Below, piece by piece: positions 1 to 8,365 of a DNA stretch of 43,401 nt. The stretch comes from an uncultured Bacteroidales bacterium (GTDB taxonomy: Bacteria > Bacteroidota > Bacteroidia > Bacteroidales > Paludibacteraceae). Both the position numbers and the translations under genes were made by a program. The notes beneath the pieces were generated by a model that saw only the letters and a list, made by a program, of their open reading frames with translations, did no database searches and was not told the origin of the DNA. How positions within the stretch are numbered: the first letter of the stretch is position 1; the number at the start of each line of letters is the position of its first letter. The stretch is taken from positions 1-43,401 of the forward strand of contig CAMEKM010000009.1 in assembly GCA_945921355.1 (NCBI GenBank), in the 5' to 3' direction.

Positions 1-222
1 CAAGACATCACGCAAGAGTATAATATTTGTACCATTGTGAACAGCCACGACATGAACTCGATTATGGAGATTGGCGATAATATCGTATTCCTGCGCAATG
101 GCGTGAAAGAGTGGCAAGGTAGCAGGCACGATATATTCCATGCAGAGAATGAGGCGTTGAATGACTTTGTGTTTGCGAGTGAGTTGTTTAAGAAGGTGAA
201 GAACGCTGCGCGCTCCGTTTAG
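1..222 (+). CDS. ABC transporter ATPase, C-terminal end (MlaF-like)
   Basis: The reading frame is open from the first base, so the 5' part lies outside the window; 73 residues remain. The fragment carries the switch (H-loop) histidine in VNSHDM, followed by the usual end of an ABC ATPase (GDNIVFLRNG, then an acidic stretch and FVFASELFKK). This ending fits the MlaF-type ATPase of the phospholipid-trafficking Mla system, which couples ATP hydrolysis to lipid movement at the inner membrane. The Walker A and signature motifs are not visible, so the subfamily is an inference from the C-terminus only. The stop codon lies inside the first unit of a tandem TTTAGTG repeat. Confidence 0.7.
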   Translation, partial: QDITQEYNICTIVNSHDMNSIMEIGDNIVFLRNGVKEWQGSRHDIFHAENEALNDFVFASELFKKVKNAARSV

Positions 223-259
223 TGTTTAGTGTTTAGTGTTTAGTGTTTAGTGTTTAGAG
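218..259. repeat. Tandem heptamer array TTTAGTG
   Basis: Five perfect TTTAGTG units (218-252) and one TTTAGAG unit fill the space between the MlaF-like gene and the prodomain gene. The first unit supplies the TAG stop of the upstream gene. A sibling array lies after the next gene at 557-591. Confidence 0.95.
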
Positions 260-263
260 AAGT

Positions 264-557
264 ATGAAACGACTATTATTGATATTGGCGATGGGTAGTG
301 CCTTGTGCGTTTGGGCGCAGCAGAAGCCAGCACGAGTGCCTGCATACAAGGGCGTGATAGAACGAGTACAACCGAACGGCGACACCGTGTATGTGCGTTT
401 GCATGGCGATGAACGCAAACATTGGATGACGCTAGAGGACGGCGTGACACTCGTGAAAGAAAACAAAAAAGGATATATCTGCTACGCAAAGAAAAAGAAA
501 GACGGAAGGATTGTGGCGACTTGTAAGAAGGTGAAACAATCGCAAAAGCGATTGTAG
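264..557 (+). CDS. Stand-alone M6-type prodomain, secreted small protein
   Basis: This 97-residue protein has an N-terminal signal peptide (MKRLLLILAMGSALCVWAQ) and then one small domain. The domain matches the prodomain of the protease encoded next door: G-I-x-R-x-QPNGDTV-x-V-x-LHGDE-x-HWMT-x-EDG here against QPDGS, QHGDE and WMTNAKG there. It has no catalytic region. Its C-terminus is lysine-rich. Tandem heptamer arrays bracket the gene on both sides, which would suit a local duplication. It may be a free inhibitor or chaperone for the M6 protease, or a decayed copy. The similarity is visible in the sequence; the function is inference. Confidence 0.75.
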   Translation: MKRLLLILAMGSALCVWAQQKPARVPAYKGVIERVQPNGDTVYVRLHGDERKHWMTLEDGVTLVKENKKGYICYAKKKKDGRIVATCKKVKQSQKRL

Positions 558-591
558 TTTAGGGTTTAGAGTTTAGTGTTTAGAGTTTAAA
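557..591. repeat. Tandem heptamer array GTTTAGN
   Basis: Five heptamers follow one another (GTTTAGG, GTTTAGA, GTTTAGT, GTTTAGA, GTTTAAA), starting at the last base of the upstream stop codon. This is the same family as 218-259, with more divergence between units. Confidence 0.9.
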
Positions 592-597
592 GAAAAG

Positions 598-2232
598 ATG
601 AATATGAAAAAAATAGGATTAATAGCAATTTTAAGCTTAATGGTATGCTCGGTATGGGCAATACCTGCACGTAGAGGTGGAATAGTAAAGACACAACCAG
701 ATGGCAGTCAAATCACTGTATATCAACATGGTGATGAGCATTTTCGTTGGATGACCAATGCGAAAGGCGAGTGGCTAAAAGTGGATGAGAATGGGTTTTA
801 CCAAGTGACGGAAGCATTGAGTGCAGAAGAGATAAGAACCAAACAGATGGCAGCACATAGTCGTGTGGCACAAGCGCAAAAAGTGGCTACTCCGCTGAAC
901 ATAGCTCCTCGCGGATTGGTGATATTGGTGAATTTTACCGATGTGGCTTTTACGACAGATAAGGCAGAAATGGATAGTATGCTGATTGGCAAGAACTATA
1001 CAAGAAATTATTCGTATAACTACGAAGGTAAAAAGTATTTTGTAACATCAGAAGGCTCTGCTTGGAAGTATTTTTATGACTCGTCCAATGGACAGTATAG
1101 TCCACAATTTGATGTGGTAGGTCCAGTGACGGTAAGCAAAAATATGGCATACTATGGAAAGAATAATCCATCTACTGATTTTGATAATGCTCCATGGACA
1201 ATGGTGAAAGAGGCATGTCAATTAGTGAACGATAGCGTGGATTTTAGTTTGTATGATAACGACAAAGATGGTTATGTGGATTTTGTATATGTGATTTATG
1301 CAGGATACGGCGAAGCAGATGGCGAAGATGCAAACACGATTTGGCCTCACTCGTATTGGTTGATGGAAGCAGGAGTTACCTGTAAGGTGGATGGTAAGTA
1401 TGTGGACTTGTATGCTTGTGGTAACGAGATGGACTCTTATACAAATCATCACACTGGTATTAGTACTTTCTGTCACGAATTTAGCCACGTATTAGGATTG
1501 CCCGACTTATACACTACAGAAGGTCAAACACATAAAACTTTGGGTAGTTGGGACATTTTGGATTATGGTCCATACAACAACGATGGTAACACCCCTCCTG
1601 CGTACTCGGCATACGAACGATTTATGATGGGATGGATGACACCACGAGTGATTGTAGATGCGGAGAACATAGCACTGGAAGAATTGCAAGAGAGCAATAG
1701 TGCCTTGCTGATTTCGACCAGCGATCAACACAATCTGAAAGGTAACGACCCTAGTCCAACGACCTTTTATCTATTGGAAAACCGCCAACAAGTAGGTTGG
1801 GATGAATATATCCCTGGTCATGGTATGATGTTGACCAAAATTCAGTATAGTTCGAATACATGGATGGGTAACACCGTTAATAACAATGCACGAAAGATGG
1901 GTGTGGACTTGATTGAAGCAGATGGAAAAACACCTAACTCACGTCAAAGTGGCTATGACGGAAAACCTGGTGATCTATTCCCTGCAGGTGCGACGGAATA
2001 TCTAGGAATCGCTAACCACAGCATCGAAGAAATAAGCGAAAAAGACGGAGTGATATACTTCAAATATAGAGGTGGTATAACAACTTCTACAGAGCAAGTA
2101 CAACACCAAGAAACCGTCATTGCTATTTACAATATTTTGGGTCAAAAGCAAGAAACAACAGATATAGACATTTTACCACATGGTACCTATGTGGTAGTGA
2201 CCACAGCTGGTAGCAAGAAAATTGTACGTTAA
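598..2232 (+). CDS. M6 family metalloprotease with T9SS sorting tail
   Basis: This secreted zinc protease has 544 residues, about normal for M6 (immune inhibitor A type) proteins of this phylum. In order it has a signal peptide (about 1-22), a prodomain (about 25-75), and a catalytic region with HEFSH at about residues 293-297, followed by GLPDLY and GSWDILDYG. The C-terminus (about 500-544) reads IYNILGQ, then LPHGTYVV and KKIVR, which is the pattern of the T9SS type A sorting domain, so the protein is probably exported through the Por system and anchored or released at the surface. ATG at 604 (MKKIG) is an equally good start. The upstream neighbour is a free copy of its prodomain. Substrate unknown. 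Confidence 0.9.
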   Translation: MNMKKIGLIAILSLMVCSVWAIPARRGGIVKTQPDGSQITVYQHGDEHFRWMTNAKGEWLKVDENGFYQVTEALSAEEIRTKQMAAHSRVAQAQKVATPLNIAPRGLVILVNFTDVAFTTDKAEMDSMLIGKNYTRNYSYNYEGKKYFVTSEGSAWKYFYDSSNGQYSPQFDVVGPVTVSKNMAYYGKNNPSTDFDNAPWTMVKEACQLVNDSVDFSLYDNDKDGYVDFVYVIYAGYGEADGEDANTIWPHSYWLMEAGVTCKVDGKYVDLYACGNEMDSYTNHHTGISTFCHEFSHVLGLPDLYTTEGQTHKTLGSWDILDYGPYNNDGNTPPAYSAYERFMMGWMTPRVIVDAENIALEELQESNSALLISTSDQHNLKGNDPSPTTFYLLENRQQVGWDEYIPGHGMMLTKIQYSSNTWMGNTVNNNARKMGVDLIEADGKTPNSRQSGYDGKPGDLFPAGATEYLGIANHSIEEISEKDGVIYFKYRGGITTSTEQVQHQETVIAIYNILGQKQETTDIDILPHGTYVVVTTAGSKKIVR

Positions 2233-2233
2233 G

Positions 2234-2998
2234 ATGAAGATTATCTCCTATAATTTAAATGGCATTCGCAGCGCGATAAGCAAGGGATTGTTCGATTGGC
2301 TGGCAGAGGAGCAACCCGATGTATTCTGTATTCAGGAGAGCAAAGCACAGCCTGAGCAGATAGATGTAATGACTATGCAAGAGTTGGGGTATCAGAGTTA
2401 TATCCACTCGGCAGAAAAGAAAGGGTATTCGGGCGTGGCTATCTTCACGCGTATTCAGCCTGACCGCGTGGTGGTGGGTATGGGTAACCCAAAATACGAC
2501 TGCCAAGGGCGTGTGATTCGTGCGGATTATGGCGATGTGACCGTGGTGTGCGTATATATCCCTTCAGGTGAAGCAGAAGGTCCAAAGTATGAATATAAGA
2601 TGGAGTTTTTGGAAGATTTCTTGGTGTGGATCAATGATTTGCGCAAGGAACGTCCAAATATCGTAGTGTGCGGCGACTATAATATTGCCCACAAACCAAT
2701 TGATATCAATCACCCTGAACGTCAAGTGGGAGTAAGTGGTTTCCTGCCTGAAGAGCGCGCATGGCTAGATAGATGGGAAGCAAGCGGTATGGTGGACACC
2801 TTCCGCATGTTAGACCAAAGCGGAGAGAAGTATAGTTGGTGGAGTTTCAGAGCGGCATCCAGAGCAAGAAATGTAGGATGGCGTATTGATTATCATTGGG
2901 TGAGTGAGCCGATGCGAGAGCGCGTGATCGATGCGAAAATATTAAACGAAGTGGTACATTCCGACCATTGCCCGGTTAGTTTGGAGGTTAAAGGTTAG
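2234..2998 (+). CDS. xth: Exodeoxyribonuclease III
   Basis: This 254-residue AP endonuclease/3'-5' exonuclease works in base-excision repair in the cytoplasm. The family motifs are complete: YNLNGIRSA at the N-terminus, the metal-binding glutamate in CIQESKA (E35), [12 protein letters not shown], a WRIDYHWVS strand and the catalytic SDHCPV near the end. I chose ATG at 2234 rather than an upstream TTG because [10 protein letters not shown] is the normal start. It begins 1 bp after the protease stop, so the two may be co-transcribed. The last codons (LEVKG) and the stop are built from a GGTTAAA/GGTTAGA repeat. Confidence 0.95.
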   Translation: MKIISYNLNGIRSAISKGLFDWLAEEQPDVFCIQESKAQPEQIDVMTMQELGYQSYIHSAEKKGYSGVAIFTRIQPDRVVVGMGNPKYDCQGRVIRADYGDVTVVCVYIPSGEAEGPKYEYKMEFLEDFLVWINDLRKERPNIVVCGDYNIAHKPIDINHPERQVGVSGFLPEERAWLDRWEASGMVDTFRMLDQSGEKYSWWSFRAASRARNVGWRIDYHWVSEPMRERVIDAKILNEVVHSDHCPVSLEVKG

Positions 2999-3000
2999 AG
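2983..3000. repeat. GGTTAAA/GGTTAGA heptamers at the xth 3' end
   Basis: GGAGGTTAAAGGTTAGAG covers the last xth codons and its stop. The same heptamers occur at 34797-34813, around 35896-35914, and inverted at 35997-36020. Confidence 0.7.
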
Positions 3001-3015
3001 ACGAAAGGCACGGAT

Positions 3016-3762
3016 ATGGATAAACTAAGAACAGAGCATTTGTATAAGAAGTACGGCAAGCGTACTGTGGTGAATGATGTGAGTATCTACCTTGAGCAAG
3101 GTGAGATTGTGGGTTTATTAGGACCGAATGGCGCTGGTAAAACGACCACCTTCTACATGACAACAGGTTTGGTGACTGCTAATAATGGAAAGATACTCCT
3201 CAATGATCTGGATATTACAAGTATGCCTATGTACCAGCGTGCGAAGCTGGGTATTGGCTATTTGCCACAAGAAGCAAGTGTATTCCGCAAGATGAGTGTA
3301 GAAGACAATATCTTGTCGGTATTGGAGATGACCAACTTCACGAAAGAATATCAAAAGGAAAAATTGGAGCAACTCATCAAGGAGTTTAACTTGGGACATG
3401 TGCGCAAAAATTTAGGCGATCGGTTGTCTGGTGGTGAACGCCGACGTACTGAGATTGCACGTTGCTTGGCGATTGAACCCAAGTTTGTGATGTTGGATGA
3501 GCCATTTGCGGGCGTGGATCCGATTGCCGTACAAGAGATTCAGGATGTGGTTTGGCGATTGAAAGATAAGAATATCGGTATCCTGATTACCGACCACAAC
3601 GTGGACGAGACACTGATGATTACTGATCGTGCGTATTTACTCTTTGAGGGTAAGATTCTTTTCCACGGAACGCCAGAAGAGTTGGCAGCCAACCCAGTGG
3701 TGAGAAAGAATTACTTGGGTAGAGATTTTGAGTTGAAGAAGAAAACAAGAGTTGAAGAATGA
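3016..3762 (+). CDS. lptB: LPS export ABC transporter ATPase LptB
   Basis: LptB is the 248-residue ATPase that powers LPS extraction from the inner membrane with LptF/G. Visible motifs are Walker [10 protein letters not shown] (36-44), Q-loop region [13 protein letters not shown], the LptB-like signature LSGGERRR, Walker B with [11 protein letters not shown], and the H-loop [27 protein letters not shown] and the DEPFAGVDP segment set it apart from other ABC ATPases. It leads a run of overlapping envelope-polysaccharide genes; its stop overlaps the first possible start of the kelch gene (ATGATG at 3759). Confidence 0.93.
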   Translation: MDKLRTEHLYKKYGKRTVVNDVSIYLEQGEIVGLLGPNGAGKTTTFYMTTGLVTANNGKILLNDLDITSMPMYQRAKLGIGYLPQEASVFRKMSVEDNILSVLEMTNFTKEYQKEKLEQLIKEFNLGHVRKNLGDRLSGGERRRTEIARCLAIEPKFVMLDEPFAGVDPIAVQEIQDVVWRLKDKNIGILITDHNVDETLMITDRAYLLFEGKILFHGTPEELAANPVVRKNYLGRDFELKKKTRVEE

Positions 3763-3782
3763 TGCGAAATTTGCATTTTTAT

Positions 3783-4769
3783 ATGAGTAAGATTTTGCTA
3801 TGGATAATAGCCTTGACAGTTGTTTCATGTGACAATTCTTGCCCTGATATGCAATTACAAATTAAGCAATGCGCATCTATTCCAACTCCATTAGCATCAG
3901 CAACTTGTTTTGTAATAGCTGATAAAGCTTACGTTCTATTCGGACGAAATCAAGAAGGTAAGTATCAAAATAACCTATGGCAATATGATTCTACTTTAGA
4001 CACATGGACAGATTTAGGCGAAACACCTATGGCACCTCGAGTAAATGCAACTGCATGTGTATGCGATGAAATGGTATATATTGGCTTAGGTTTTAATGGT
4101 AGGTACAACAATTCAACTGGTTATTTGACAGATTGGTGGTCATATAATCCCACCACTAATACATGGAAACAACTAAGCGATTATCCTGCAAATACTACGG
4201 CAAGAGCAATTAGTATGGTTGGTGAGGGAGAATTGTATGTAGGTTATGGTTTCTGTTGGACATATGAACGAGATATGTATCGTTATCATATAGAGACAGA
4301 TACATGGGATTTAATCAATGTGCAATTAGATCGAAAAGCATTTACCTTTCCTATGCGTAGTTTTGGAGGAGTAGGTTGTACATGCCAAGGAAGGCATTTT
4401 GCAGGAACTGGTTTTAGAGCATATAGTCTCAATTGGTGGGGAGAATTGGATCCTACCAATGCTCAATGGATAAAACGAAAAAATGTACCTGGTTATAAAC
4501 GTACTACGGCTGCATGTACTGCAACGAAAAATTATGTATATGTAGTTGGAGGTATGCATTTTGGAGGAGTGAATACGGATGGCAAAGTGTTAGCAGATAT
4601 TCAGCAATATGATATACACACAGATAGTTGGTGCCATGTAGGCAATTTACCTAATGGGGGAAGAATGAATCACATTGCATTTTGCATTGGCAATAACGTG
4701 TATGTTGGATTAGGAGAAAACGAAGACATCGAAGTATGTGGAAATTTGTATTGTATATATGAAAAATAA
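3783..4769 (+). CDS. Kelch-repeat lipoprotein
   Basis: With the start at 3783 (MSKILLWIIALTVVSC) the protein opens with a lipoprotein signal peptide, lipobox VVSC; ATG at 3759, overlapping the lptB stop, would add eight residues. The rest shows about six kelch-like blades with the YxxxxxTW spacing (LDTWTDLGETP, NTWKQLSDYP, TDTWDLINV, DSWCHVGNLPNG), so it is probably a six-bladed beta-propeller in the periplasm or at the surface. Kelch proteins include sugar epimerases and oxidases, but no catalytic signature could be assigned. Its 3' end overlaps the wzi-like gene, suggesting translational coupling and a role in glycan handling (inference). Confidence 0.8.
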   Translation: MSKILLWIIALTVVSCDNSCPDMQLQIKQCASIPTPLASATCFVIADKAYVLFGRNQEGKYQNNLWQYDSTLDTWTDLGETPMAPRVNATACVCDEMVYIGLGFNGRYNNSTGYLTDWWSYNPTTNTWKQLSDYPANTTARAISMVGEGELYVGYGFCWTYERDMYRYHIETDTWDLINVQLDRKAFTFPMRSFGGVGCTCQGRHFAGTGFRAYSLNWWGELDPTNAQWIKRKNVPGYKRTTAACTATKNYVYVVGGMHFGGVNTDGKVLADIQQYDIHTDSWCHVGNLPNGGRMNHIAFCIGNNVYVGLGENEDIEVCGNLYCIYEK

Positions 4770-6237
4770 AGCATTTCTGCATATTATTTTCTTTTGCCTG
4801 CTTATTCAATCCATCAATGCGCAAGATTGGCCATGGTGGCCTTTAGGGCTAACACACGAAAAACTGACAGGCGACACACTATATTACAATGCAGAAATGT
4901 TAGGAGTGGTCTCATCTGGTACCTACGCTCCGTTTTGGTTGCAAAGTAATCGCAATGGCAATATATCGGCATCTCCATATAGTGGAAATGTATCAATAGG
5001 ACTATGCAAACCAGCCACTCAACCACATAGATGGTTTGATTATGATTTTGCTATACAATTAACGGGACGTGTGCAAAGCGACATTCCTACTCCATTAAAG
5101 CCATACAAGAAAGACTTTACAGGATATTTTAATCAATTGTATGCGCATGCCCGATTATATTTTATTGATATTACTGCAGGTATAAAGCCATTAATATATG
5201 AGGCTATTGATCCTATGCTTTCTAGTGGTAGCATGATTCTATCTGGGAATAGCCAGCCGTTGCCTCGCATTACGGTGGGTATAGATGAATATATTCCATT
5301 TCCAGGACTATATGGGTATATGGAACTGAAAGGTGGAATAACTTACGCATGGATGGTAGATAATGCTTACATTAAAAATTGTCGTTTTCATCATAAATTT
5401 GCAGCACTACGATTTGGCGGAAAACTACCTGTGAATGTAAGTTACGAATTTCATCATGCCGCAGAATGGGGAGGGATATCTCCTGTATTTGGTGATGTAG
5501 GTAGTGATTTTCGATCATTCATCAATGTTTTATTTGCTAGAGCGGGCGGAACAATGTCTAATGATCAGAACAATGCACAAGGTAATCATGTGGGTAGTCA
5601 ACAATTGGCACTTACGGCTAAAGGAGAAGGTTGGGATGTGACTGCCTATTGGCAAAACTTTTTCGATGATAATTTTGCATTCCTTGGCATTGGACAAAAT
5701 CTTCCTGACGGAATATGGGGGATATCCATTCAACAAAATCGTTGGCCATTCATCCAAGGTGTAACATACGAATATATGAATACCACCGATCAATCGGGTC
5801 CATGGCACGATAGAGATGGACTATGTTACGGAGCTAATGATTCGTATTATCGCAATAGTGTATTCCAAAATGGATGGAACTATTTTTATCGTTCTATGGG
5901 TACTCCATTCATCACCTCACCTCTGTACAATACCGACGGTACGATTTATACATTGAATAGTCGTGTACGACTACACCATATGGGAATAAGAGGTGATATT
6001 TATGGTTTCAAATACCGATTATTATGTTCATATGTACGTAATTATGGTAACAACAATACATCCAAACTGCTACTATCTACAAATACTGCAACATTATTAG
6101 AAGTCAACAAACATGTGGAAAAGGCATGGGGATTGGATTTTGGTATCTCATTAGCAGGTGATTTTGGTTCGCAGTTCGGGAATCAATTTGGTGTTATGTT
6201 GACCATTCGCAAGCAAGGTATTATCACACAGTGGTAG
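4759..6237 (+). CDS. Capsule-assembly Wzi family outer-membrane protein
   Basis: This protein of about 492 residues has a signal peptide (MKNKAFLHIIFFCLLIQSINAQ) and then the Wzi-family N-terminal pattern: LYYNAEMLGVVSSGTYAPFW, QSNRNG, and YDFAIQLTGR. Many alternating aromatic and polar strands follow, as in an outer-membrane barrel. E. coli Wzi is a lectin-like barrel that attaches capsule to the surface; the related Bacteroidota proteins are linked to capsule or exopolysaccharide loci. I chose ATG at 4759, which overlaps the end of the kelch gene, over an earlier in-frame ATG. The downstream glycosyltransferase overlaps it by 7 bp with a GTG start. Confidence 0.88.
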   Translation: MKNKAFLHIIFFCLLIQSINAQDWPWWPLGLTHEKLTGDTLYYNAEMLGVVSSGTYAPFWLQSNRNGNISASPYSGNVSIGLCKPATQPHRWFDYDFAIQLTGRVQSDIPTPLKPYKKDFTGYFNQLYAHARLYFIDITAGIKPLIYEAIDPMLSSGSMILSGNSQPLPRITVGIDEYIPFPGLYGYMELKGGITYAWMVDNAYIKNCRFHHKFAALRFGGKLPVNVSYEFHHAAEWGGISPVFGDVGSDFRSFINVLFARAGGTMSNDQNNAQGNHVGSQQLALTAKGEGWDVTAYWQNFFDDNFAFLGIGQNLPDGIWGISIQQNRWPFIQGVTYEYMNTTDQSGPWHDRDGLCYGANDSYYRNSVFQNGWNYFYRSMGTPFITSPLYNTDGTIYTLNSRVRLHHMGIRGDIYGFKYRLLCSYVRNYGNNNTSKLLLSTNTATLLEVNKHVEKAWGLDFGISLAGDFGSQFGNQFGVMLTIRKQGIITQW

Positions 6238-6956
6238 ACGAGAAACTACATATTATTATGCCAGTCAAAGACTCGCTGGAAATAGCAGAAAAGGCTATTC
6301 GTGCCATTGTGGATAGCGGGCATACATTATGTGTATATGATGATAACTCATTACCTGAAAATGCACAACGATTGGATCAAATTGCAGCAGAAACGAATAT
6401 ACAAGTAGTACATATTTCCAATCTCACTAATCATCCTTCACCAAATTATAGATTGGTATTGCAGCAAGCACAACAGAAAGCCTTGCAAGAATATAAACAT
6501 CTGGTCATTATTGAGAGCGATGTCATTATCCAATCGGACACACTGATGCAACTAGTTGCAGAAGTAAAGCAAGGAGTAGGAATGGTAGCTGCAGCTACTA
6601 TTGATGAGAGGGGAGTCTACAATTTCCCCTATCACTATCTCCATCTCCACCGTTGGCGTTATCGTTGGTACGGAAAGAAGACCATTGCAACTAAAAAACG
6701 TTTTTCTTTCTGCTGCACCTTACTGACTAACGAGTTGCTCCAAAAAGCAGATTTTCAACTACTTGATCCAACTAAGAATTGGTATGACGTTACCATATCG
6801 CATTGGTCATTGAAACTTGGATTACGTAATATGCTCATGTTGGGGAATACGGTATTGCATTTACCACATTCATCGCGACCTTGGAAACGACTTAAATACA
6901 CCAATCCACTCCTATATTATTGGAGAAAGATTACTCAGCGCAAAGACCGCATATGA
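6231..6956 (+). CDS. Glycosyltransferase family 2-like protein
   Basis: A 241-residue cytoplasmic glycosyltransferase-fold protein. The N-terminus (HIIMPVKDSLEIAEKAI, then VYDDNS) matches the nucleotide-binding start of GT2 enzymes, and VIIESDVIIQSDTL at about residue 95 replaces the usual DxD. The GTG start at 6231 overlaps the wzi stop; ATG at 6258 is the alternative. It is shorter than many GT2 enzymes but not obviously truncated. It overlaps the next gene through ATGA. Likely adds a sugar to the polysaccharide or LPS made by this operon; donor and acceptor cannot be told. Confidence 0.8.
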   Translation: MVDEKLHIIMPVKDSLEIAEKAIRAIVDSGHTLCVYDDNSLPENAQRLDQIAAETNIQVVHISNLTNHPSPNYRLVLQQAQQKALQEYKHLVIIESDVIIQSDTLMQLVAEVKQGVGMVAAATIDERGVYNFPYHYLHLHRWRYRWYGKKTIATKKRFSFCCTLLTNELLQKADFQLLDPTKNWYDVTISHWSLKLGLRNMLMLGNTVLHLPHSSRPWKRLKYTNPLLYYWRKITQRKDRI

Positions 6957-8365
6957 GACCATTAGTATCCGTCATAGTGCCTATATATAACGCTGCGCCG
7001 TTCCTCAAAGAAACGTTGGATAGCATCATTGCATCTACGTATCGCCCCATTGAAATTGTGATGGTAGATGATGGCAGCAAAGACAATAGCCTAAGCATTG
7101 CTCAAGATTATTGCGCTAATTATCCAGAGTGTAGGGTTATTGCACAAACAAATCAGGGCGTTTCAGTAGCACGTAATAATGCTATACGCCATGCCAAAGG
7201 TATGTATATTCTACCAGTAGATGCAGATGACAAGATTGCGGATACATTTATTCAAAAAGCGGTTGATGTAATTGATAATAATGATGATATACGCGTAGTT
7301 GGTTGTCGCTGCTGGATGTTTGGTGCAATTAATAAAGAATGGAAGTTACCTGAATTCAGTCATGCCCTACTCGCACGGAAAAACATGATTCCAGCCACAG
7401 CATTATATCGCAAGGCAGATTGGGAACGATGTGGTGGATATTGTGAAGAAGAGATATATCGCGAAGATTGGGATTTTTGGTTAAGCATGATGGAATTAGG
7501 TGGTACATTCTACAAACTGAATGAAATACTCTTTTATTACCGCATTTCGACAGTTTCTAGACGAATGCTTGCTAAAGGCAGAAAAAAACTTATCGTTGAT
7601 GCCATCAATAGTCGGCATCCAGCATATATGCAAAAATATTTGGGTGGTCCACTACACTACCACCGTTCATGTTCGCGTGTTATCAATTTCTTCCGCAGCG
7701 AAACGATTGTAGGTGATTATACAGATTGGAATAAAGGGGAAATTATTCATGCAAAGAGGAACATATTACGTAATTACAATGGTTTCATTTCTAAGCAATT
7801 CGCTACACCTTCCTTATGGAGGGGAATCATATATGGTTGGTTTTGTAAGTCAAAAGCACAACGCAGTTATGAATATGCTAAACGTATTGCGGGGCTTACT
7901 TCGACACCAGTAGCATATCGAGAAATACGCTATATAGGTATTCTACGCCAAAGTTGGTATGTCTGTAAGCAATCGGAGTGCAAATATACATTTAACGATT
8001 TGATTCATAACAAATCATTTCATAATCGCACAGAAATACTGAAAGCGATAGGATGCTTTACTGCAGAATTGTATAAACGCGGGATATTCCACCAAGATTA
8101 TTCTGGAGGTAACATTCTCTTCAATGAAGATGGAAGTAGGATTGAAATGGTTGATCTTAATCGTATCAAATTTTATCATCATATTCCTATTAAAAAAGGA
8201 CTTAAGATATTTGAAAGGCTCAATATAGACAAAGAAGCTTTGTCCATAATGGGCACTGCTTTTGCACAAGAGTTGGATTTGGATGCGGAATATGTAATCA
8301 ATTATATTATCACCCACCGTTGGAAAAAACACATAAAACAAGGAATAACCAATTTATATGACTAA
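6953..8365 (+). CDS. Fusion: GT2 glycosyltransferase + WaaP/Kdo-kinase-like domain
   Basis: The 470-residue protein has two parts. Residues 1 to about 230 are a classic GT2 domain: VSVIVPIYNAAPFLKETLDSI, VDDGSKDNS, NQGVSVARNNAI, and the acidic motif VDADD. From about 290 a protein-kinase-like fold follows: GIFHQDYSGGNILF is the catalytic loop (the HxD and N of kinases) and EMVDLNR corresponds to the metal-binding DFG position. That pattern matches the LPS heptose/Kdo kinase (WaaP/InaA) family. The start at 6953 overlaps the upstream stop in ATGA; an earlier in-frame ATG at 6920 is less likely. One polypeptide may both add and phosphorylate a core sugar (inference). Confidence 0.85.
   Translation: MRPLVSVIVPIYNAAPFLKETLDSIIASTYRPIEIVMVDDGSKDNSLSIAQDYCANYPECRVIAQTNQGVSVARNNAIRHAKGMYILPVDADDKIADTFIQKAVDVIDNNDDIRVVGCRCWMFGAINKEWKLPEFSHALLARKNMIPATALYRKADWERCGGYCEEEIYREDWDFWLSMMELGGTFYKLNEILFYYRISTVSRRMLAKGRKKLIVDAINSRHPAYMQKYLGGPLHYHRSCSRVINFFRSETIVGDYTDWNKGEIIHAKRNILRNYNGFISKQFATPSLWRGIIYGWFCKSKAQRSYEYAKRIAGLTSTPVAYREIRYIGILRQSWYVCKQSECKYTFNDLIHNKSFHNRTEILKAIGCFTAELYKRGIFHQDYSGGNILFNEDGSRIEMVDLNRIKFYHHIPIKKGLKIFERLNIDKEALSIMGTAFAQELDLDAEYVINYIITHRWKKHIKQGITNLYD

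Noticed and set aside
218..259. Possible CRISPR-like array
   Set aside because: The units are 7 bp and directly joined, with no spacers and no cas genes nearby.
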